The translations under genes were made by a program, and so were the position numbers. The notes below the pieces were generated by a model. It was not told the origin of the DNA. It did not search any database and worked only from the letters and a program-made list of their open reading frames with translations. A DNA stretch of 64,000 bases. Source: WQUF01 sp031549885 (GTDB lineage: Bacteria; Bacillota; Clostridia; Clostridiales; Clostridiaceae). Positions 59,280-64,000 of the stretch are shown here, one piece after another; the first letter of the stretch is position 1; every line of letters starts with the position of its first letter. The stretch spans positions 1 to 64,000 of the forward strand of contig JAVBPD010000006.1 in NCBI GenBank assembly GCA_031549885.1, written 5' to 3'.

Positions 59280-60253
59280 TTATACCTTTGTTTACTACTA
59301 TTTGGTTTATCAGGTATTGTCATTTCTATAAATCCAGCCCTTAATGCAGGTAATAAATAATTATTTCTAAAATATGGTCTGTGCTTAAGCCCAACCAGCT
59401 CCATTAACTCTATTGAAGTATATGATCTGTCTTCCATACAGCTAAGTAATTTTTTGACTTGATCGGTAACTTGATCGGTAACTTGATCGGTTTTTTCAAT
59501 TTGTTTTAATGAATCATAAATTGAAGTGAGAATAAATTCTACGAATTTACTAGAATCTGCTTTTTGATCGCATTCACCAAGTACTCTATAATATTCTTCT
59601 TGCCTTTCTCTAATTAAAGTTTCAATTGGTAGAAACCCAAATAAAGAATTCCAGTTATGCAATAAAAGAGTTTGCCACATTCTTCCCATTCTCCCATTTC
59701 CATCTGCAAATGGATGAATAAATTCAAATTCATAATGAAAAACACTGCTTTTTATCAATGGATGGGCATCTGTTCTTTTAGTCCAATCTAATAATTCTTT
59801 AATGAGACTAGGAACTCTTTCAGCAGGTGGAGCCATATGAACTAATTTTTCACCATCAAAAACGCCTACCCCTCCGTGTCTAAATACACCAGCTTCTTTT
59901 GTCAATTCACTCATCAATATTTTATGTGTTTTTAATAAATCATCAATTGAAAAAGGATTCATTTTTAGCAATATTTCATAAGCCTCAAAAGCATTTTTAA
60001 CTTCACATATTTCAGACTGAGGACCTAAAACTCTTTTGCCATTTATAATATCTGTAACTTGATCTAGTGACAATGAGTTATTTTCAATAGCAAGCGAGGC
60101 ATGAATTGTTTTTATTCGATTATCTCGACGTAATTTAGGATTATTATTCATGGCATCATTTATTTTTATTTTAGTAATAATTTCAGTAATGCTGGAAATT
60201 AAATTTACTATTTTATCTGTAATAGTATAAGGAGGAATATAGCCTGTATCCAT
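59270..60253 (-). CDS. Fic-family protein, class II
   Basis: 327 residues. An N-terminal helix carries SLAIENN (about residues 50-56), matching the inhibitory motif [S/T]xxxE[G/N] that blocks the nucleotide site in class II Fic proteins. The Fic core has HPFADGNGRMGR (about 175-186) with catalytic His, metal-binding Asp and both glycines intact, so AMPylation of target proteins is likely. A linker of KTDQVTDQVTDQVKKLL (about 254-270) leads to a C-terminal winged helix (YTSIELMELVGLKHRPYF). No antitoxin-like partner is adjacent. Start ATG at 60253; GAAAGGAG lies just upstream. Confidence 0.9.
   Translation of the reverse strand: MDTGYIPPYTITDKIVNLISSITEIITKIKINDAMNNNPKLRRDNRIKTIHASLAIENNSLSLDQVTDIINGKRVLGPQSEICEVKNAFEAYEILLKMNPFSIDDLLKTHKILMSELTKEAGVFRHGGVGVFDGEKLVHMAPPAERVPSLIKELLDWTKRTDAHPLIKSSVFHYEFEFIHPFADGNGRMGRMWQTLLLHNWNSLFGFLPIETLIRERQEEYYRVLGECDQKADSSKFVEFILTSIYDSLKQIEKTDQVTDQVTDQVKKLLSCMEDRSYTSIELMELVGLKHRPYFRNNYLLPALRAGFIEMTIPDKPNSSKQRYKKK
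59457..59491. repeat. 12-bp in-frame tandem repeat encoding the TDQV linker of the Fic gene
   Basis: ACTTGATCGGTA occurs almost three times in tandem on the plus strand, encoding TDQV units on the minus strand. It joins the Fic core to the winged helix and could change length by slippage. Confidence 0.85.
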
Positions 60254-60394
60254 AAAATGACTCCTTTCATTCTTGTCGTAGTATAAGTTAATTAATTAAT
60301 ATCTATTATACATGAAGTAAATGTAGTACTATATTAATATAATAAAAAAAGGATTAAAAATTACGAATAAGATATAAGAAACAATATGCAAATT

Positions 60395-60418
60395 AGTGTA
60401 TATTATAGCATATACACT
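60395..60418. promoter_or_regulatory. Operator-like dyad upstream of the MORN gene
   Basis: AGTGTATAT and ATATACACT form a perfect 9-bp inverted repeat around a 6-base spacer, about 120 bp ahead of the likely MORN start. No T-run follows, so an operator is more likely than a terminator. Confidence 0.45.
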
Positions 60419-60540
60419 AACGTTTGGTTTCTTGTCAAATATGTCATAATAAACAGTACGCAAAGGGTTTGTTCCAGCATCAATGTTCTGGATTATTTTA
60501 TAGTATTTTAATAAAGCATGAGAAGAAAGGTGGTGAAGTT

Positions 60541-63500
60541 ATAATTTTTAAATATATTGTTTTAATTTTATATATTATTATTATTTTAATTAATTTATAC
60601 CTTCGCTATAAAAAAAGTTATAAAGAAGTGAAATTTGAAAATCAAGATATCTATAAAGGTTTTTTTCGAAATAAAAAAATGCATGGAAAAGGCACATACT
60701 TTTATAACAATGGAAAAATATATGAAGGATATTTTAAAAATAATAAAGAAAATGGCAAGGGAAAGATGTGCTTTAAAAACGGTACGATTTACACAGGCAC
60801 ATATAAAGATGGTAAACCTTATGGATTTGGTAAATATGATTTTGGTGATGGATTTGTTTATCAAGGTCATTTCACCGAAAGCTTTTTTGTGAAAACTGGT
60901 ATATTAACATTGAAATATGAAAAAAAACATACTTTTAATTTTGGGCAAAATAGAATTTTAAAAATAGGGTTTATCTATAAAAGCGAAAAAGTGGATGACA
61001 TAAATAGCTTTTTTTATATTACAGAAAACGAAGATTTATATATAGATGGTATAAAATATATTGGAGTTTTGAATAACTGCTATGTATTAACTAGATCTGG
61101 AGAAACCTATGAAGGTGGTATTAAAAATGGTTTGTATCACGGCGAAGGAACTCTATTTTGGGGTAGTGGTAAAAAATATATGGGAGAATTTCGTTTTGGT
61201 CTTTATGAAGGAGTAGGGCATTTGGTTTATAAAGATGGAGATGAATACATAGGAGAGTTTCGTGAAGGATCAACCTATGGTTTTGGAAGATATTTTTTAA
61301 AAGATTCAGGGTTTTATGAAGGTACTTTTAATTCTCAAGGATTAATTGGTGAAGGAAAATATATATTTAAAAATAATAAAAACTACCGCAAATATGAAGG
61401 CGAATTTGAAGGTTTTAAATTCCAAGGTAATGGGAAGTTATATATACAAAATGGATCCTCATATGAGGGAGAATTTAAAGATTATGTTTTTTCTGGATAT
61501 GGTATTTTGCATTATGCTAATGGATATAGTTATGAAGGAAAATTTAAGAATGGTTCTTTTTTAGGAGAAGGAAAATTATATTATAGTAAAGATCTGCTAA
61601 ATGAATTTAATATAGAAAATGAGGTTTCAAGCGTTGTATATAGTAAAGAAGATGATAAAGGAATAATATTTTTTAACAATGGAGCCTACTATGATGGTGA
61701 AATTAAAAATAATTTATCAAGTGGTTTTGGTAAATTATATATGGGATCTGGAGCTACTTATGAGGGTAATTTTTCAGATGGTTTATTTCAAGGGGCTGGA
61801 TTTTTTGTGAATTTTTATGGTGAAGAATTTAAAGGTGAATTTAAAGAGGGAGAAGCTTATGAAGGTGAATATGTTGCAAATGATGGGAAAATTTATATTG
61901 GAAAATTTAAAGAATGGAAATTAAACGGCCCTGGAAAAATTATTTTGGCTAACAATACCATTATTGAAGGGCAATTTATAGATGATTTTTTAAATGGTGA
62001 AGGATCTATACAGTATTTTGATAAAACAATTATAAAAGGTGAATTTAAAAATAATATAGTTTTTGGGAAAGGCACGATTAAAGTAGATGAGAAAGAATAC
62101 GATTTTGAAATTAATTCTGATGATCCTAATGATTCTAATGGTATAGCAGTATTAGATTTTCAGGATAAAAAGATAGTGCCCTTTATAAATAATAAATTAT
62201 TCATGCAAAGAGAATTAGATGATTATTTAACTGGTAAACTATATTTTTTTAGTGGCGGAGTTTCTTATAGCCAGTTTAAAAATTTAACATTAAATGGAGA
62301 AGCTAAGGTTTTTTATTTTAATGGCGATAGATATGAAGGCAATTTAAAGGATAATTTTAGAGATGGTTTTGGAAAGTACTATGATATTAGCGGTGAGCAG
62401 TATGAGGGGGAATTTAAAGAAGGATATTATGGTGGGCATGGTATTTTGACCTTTATAAATGGCAATAAATATGATGGATATTTTGTCAAAGGTAGATTTC
62501 AAGGATATGGAACTTATTGCTTAGAAAATGGCAATAGATATGAATGCGAATTTTCTGATGATGCTCCTAATGGATATGGTGATTTTTATTATGAAAATGG
62601 AAATCATTATGAAGGATATTTTGAAAATTGGAAATTCTTTGGAAAGGGTAATTTCTTTTATGAAAATGGTGGAAGCTATATTGGGGACTTTCGTAACGGT
62701 TATTACCATGGAGTAGGGGAAATGACTTTTAAAGATGGGGCAGTATTTAAAGGTAATTTTAGTCAAGGTTATTTTTTATTTGGAGAATTTATAAATAAAG
62801 ATAAAAAGCACTTTAATATAAAATCACAAGATAAAGAAATTGATGGAATTGGCTTTCCTTTAGAGAACAATGAAGAAAGGGATATTATATACATATTCAA
62901 TAAAAATGATGGAAATATTTTTTTAGGAAAAGCTTTAGTTTATTTTTCAAATACAGTAATTTACATTGGAGAATTATTTAATGGAAAACTACATGGAAAT
63001 GGTGAACTTTATTTTCCAAATGATTTTAAAATTATTGGAGAGTTTTTGGATGGCAATATTAAAAATGGGAAGTTATTTGATTCATCAAATATTATATTTG
63101 ATGGTGAATTTAATGAGGATGCAAGCTATAAAAAAGGCACCCGTTTTTTTGAAAATGGAAATTCATACAGTGGAGGTTTTTTAAATGACATTTTCCATGG
63201 ACCTGGTGTATTTTCATTTGAAAATGGTGACATTGTGGAAGGCGAATTTGATAGAGGTTTTATATTTTATGGTAGGATTGAATATAATAATGGCACTATA
63301 TATGAAGGAGAATTAGAAAACTTATATCCTCATGGCAAAGGAAAAAAGGTGTTTTTAAACGATGCTTTTTATGAAGGAAGTTTTGTTTTAGGTAAAATGA
63401 GTGGTGAAGGAGTTATATACTATAATAATGGAAACAAGTATGTTGGAGAGTTTAATGAAAGTTATATAGAAGGAAAGGGTTGCTATTTTTTAAAAGATGG

Positions 63501-63636
63501 TTCAAGGATTGAAGGCACTTTCTTAACCAACATTGATGGTAAAGTAATTATAGCTCAGGGTGTAAAGTATAATGAAGACGAAGAAGTTGAAGAAGAGATA
63601 ACAGATGAGCTATTACTTGCTCATTTTTATAAGTAA
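60541..63636 (+). CDS. Membrane-anchored giant MORN-repeat protein
   Basis: About 1031 residues. One TM helix (about 3-23) is followed by dozens of MORN repeats of about 23 residues with the pattern YEGxFxxGxxxGxGxxxxxNGxxY (such as YEGYFKNNKENGKGKMCF, YEGGIKNGLYHGEGTLFW, YEGEFKEGYYGGHGILTF) up to about residue 1010; the tail is acidic (NEDEEVEEEITDE). MORN repeats bind lipids or proteins and build elongated beta rods. The open frame extends to 60424, but the only good ribosome site, AAAGGTGG, points to ATA at 60541 (or ATT at 60544); a TTG at 60469 or 60424 is the alternative. The upstream frame codes a Cys/His-rich stretch. It is the largest repeat protein here and has no obvious partner. 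Confidence 0.75.
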   Translation: MIFKYIVLILYIIIILINLYLRYKKSYKEVKFENQDIYKGFFRNKKMHGKGTYFYNNGKIYEGYFKNNKENGKGKMCFKNGTIYTGTYKDGKPYGFGKYDFGDGFVYQGHFTESFFVKTGILTLKYEKKHTFNFGQNRILKIGFIYKSEKVDDINSFFYITENEDLYIDGIKYIGVLNNCYVLTRSGETYEGGIKNGLYHGEGTLFWGSGKKYMGEFRFGLYEGVGHLVYKDGDEYIGEFREGSTYGFGRYFLKDSGFYEGTFNSQGLIGEGKYIFKNNKNYRKYEGEFEGFKFQGNGKLYIQNGSSYEGEFKDYVFSGYGILHYANGYSYEGKFKNGSFLGEGKLYYSKDLLNEFNIENEVSSVVYSKEDDKGIIFFNNGAYYDGEIKNNLSSGFGKLYMGSGATYEGNFSDGLFQGAGFFVNFYGEEFKGEFKEGEAYEGEYVANDGKIYIGKFKEWKLNGPGKIILANNTIIEGQFIDDFLNGEGSIQYFDKTIIKGEFKNNIVFGKGTIKVDEKEYDFEINSDDPNDSNGIAVLDFQDKKIVPFINNKLFMQRELDDYLTGKLYFFSGGVSYSQFKNLTLNGEAKVFYFNGDRYEGNLKDNFRDGFGKYYDISGEQYEGEFKEGYYGGHGILTFINGNKYDGYFVKGRFQGYGTYCLENGNRYECEFSDDAPNGYGDFYYENGNHYEGYFENWKFFGKGNFFYENGGSYIGDFRNGYYHGVGEMTFKDGAVFKGNFSQGYFLFGEFINKDKKHFNIKSQDKEIDGIGFPLENNEERDIIYIFNKNDGNIFLGKALVYFSNTVIYIGELFNGKLHGNGELYFPNDFKIIGEFLDGNIKNGKLFDSSNIIFDGEFNEDASYKKGTRFFENGNSYSGGFLNDIFHGPGVFSFENGDIVEGEFDRGFIFYGRIEYNNGTIYEGELENLYPHGKGKKVFLNDAFYEGSFVLGKMSGEGVIYYNNGNKYVGEFNESYIEGKGCYFLKDGSRIEGTFLTNIDGKVIIAQGVKYNEDEEVEEEITDELLLAHFYK

Positions 63637-63729
63637 CAGTTCCATTATATCACTATCTTAAATTGTAGTTTTCAATAAAATATCTATAAAAAGCTACAGT
63701 TTGCTTTAAATCCTATACTAAACTCATAT

Positions 63730-63791
63730 AAAGAGATACACATTTTACATCTGAAGCGTTACTTATAGATGTTCTTATGTTGTATCTCTTT
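63730..63791. repeat. Nested inverted repeat after the MORN gene
   Basis: Outer arms AAAGAGATACA (63730-63740) and TGTATCTCTTT (63781-63791) pair perfectly over 11 bp. Inside, ACATCT (63747-63752) pairs with AGATGT (63767-63772). A T-rich stretch follows on the plus strand. It could be a structured terminator for the MORN transcript or for the converging aldolase-like gene. Confidence 0.55.
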
Positions 63792-63859
63792 GCTATGTTT
63801 TTTTATGATTTCAATTGATATAAGATCAAAAATAATAAAAGTTATCACCATTTTATTAT

Positions 63860-64000
63860 TCATTCTTTTATGTGCTTTTTAACTCCATCAATTGCTTGCA
63901 CAGCAGAAGTTAAGAGGAAACTAGAGTCAAGCCCAAGGCCTAAAAATGAAAATCCCATTGAAGCATACTTAACTATTTCTTCAGAAGTAAAACAAAAGAT
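63860..64000 (-). CDS. C-terminal end of an HpcH/HpaI aldolase-like protein (partial)
   Basis: The last 46 codons of a minus-strand gene that continues beyond the window. The visible residues EEIVKYASMGFSFLGLGLDS followed by FLLTSAVQAIDG resemble the C-terminal helix and glycine-rich strand of HpcH/HpaI class II aldolases, where GFRFIAVGSD with FL and an Ala-rich helix is typical. The identity rests on a short tail and is provisional. It ends TGA, converging on the MORN gene. Confidence 0.5.
   Translation of the reverse strand: MFCFTSEEIVKYASMGFSFLGLGLDSSFLLTSAVQAIDGVKKHIKE

Noticed and set aside
59457..59491. Short direct repeats considered as a CRISPR-like array
   Set aside because: Units are 12 bp, contiguous without spacers and in frame within the Fic gene.
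60541..63636. Repeated ATG-rich frames inside the MORN gene (for example 61346-61564, 62528-62716)
   Set aside because: They are out-of-frame echoes of the repeated GAAGG/AATGG codons of the MORN units.
1..64000. tRNA, rRNA, insertion sequence or prophage content
   Set aside because: I saw no cloverleaf-like tRNA, no rRNA segments, no intact transposase or integrase and no terminal inverted repeats flanking a gene.

Overview
The window looks like chromosome of a strictly anaerobic, low-GC Firmicute close to Clostridium. The DNA is very AT-rich by eye, Shine-Dalgarno sites of the GGAGG/GAGGTG type precede most genes, and intrinsic terminators with T-tracts separate units. Gene content agrees: a T-box in front of argS, a glycerol/dihydroxyacetone block with a GlpP antiterminator, an Etf-linked lactate dehydrogenase, and a prmA-rsmE-mtaB-HIT-rpsU-yqeY translation block. 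I see no rRNA, tRNA, CRISPR array, intact transposase or phage module.

Layout. 1-2.5 kb: the end of an unknown gene, then decayed ORFs (a DUF4279 remnant, a frameshifted possible toxin-like ORF, a possible immunity-like ORF), then a KdsC-like HAD phosphatase. 2.5-5.9 kb: a PEP-synthase/rifampin-phosphotransferase-like enzyme behind its TetR regulator, facing a small YcxB-like gene across two palindromic operators that overlap a divergent promoter pair. 6-10.7 kb: a HEAT-repeat protein, a YfhO-type membrane glycosyltransferase and a CPBP protease. 10.8-15.5 kb: etfB-etfA-FAD lactate dehydrogenase (lctBCD type), then a GltD-like NADPH oxidoreductase. 15.6-20.8 kb: a five-gene minus-strand operon of MacA-like adaptor, ABC ATPase, FtsX-like permease, response regulator and histidine kinase.

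20.8-27.9 kb: DUF218 protein, secreted DUF3298-like protein, acetamidase-family enzyme, pstS-pstC-pstA without pstB, and an unknown membrane protein. 27.9-32.7 kb: a large XRE regulator divergent from a patatin phospholipase, a MobA-like/ModE-like fusion, and an anchored unknown. 32.8-36.9 kb: the translation block. 36.9-39.1 kb: an amidohydrolase and an orphan HlyD-type adaptor. 39.2-46.6 kb: glycerol catabolism (GlpA-like dehydrogenase, FAD oxidoreductase, DUF1667, GlpP, GlpK) convergent with DhaK-DhaL-DhaM. The first glp gene has a strong leader hairpin terminator, the expected GlpP target.

46.8-51 kb: T-box, argS, DUF503, a P-loop protein and pepT. 51.2-55.4 kb: a 1056-residue surface protein of repeated beta-domains and a secreted YjgB-like protein. 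55.4-59.3 kb: an MFS efflux gene behind a 12-codon leader peptide with competing hairpins (a probable ribosome-stalling translational attenuator), then GNAT, glyoxalase, WYL regulator and PNPOx-like genes. 59.3-64 kb: a class II Fic protein with a TDQV linker, a roughly 1030-residue membrane-anchored MORN-repeat protein, and the 3' end of an HpcH/HpaI-type aldolase.

The strongest candidates for under-described biology are the leader-peptide attenuator before the MFS gene (55432-55606), the giant MORN protein with an apparently non-canonical start, the palindrome-controlled TetR/phosphotransferase/YcxB locus, and the MobA-ModE fusion with a degenerate catalytic loop.
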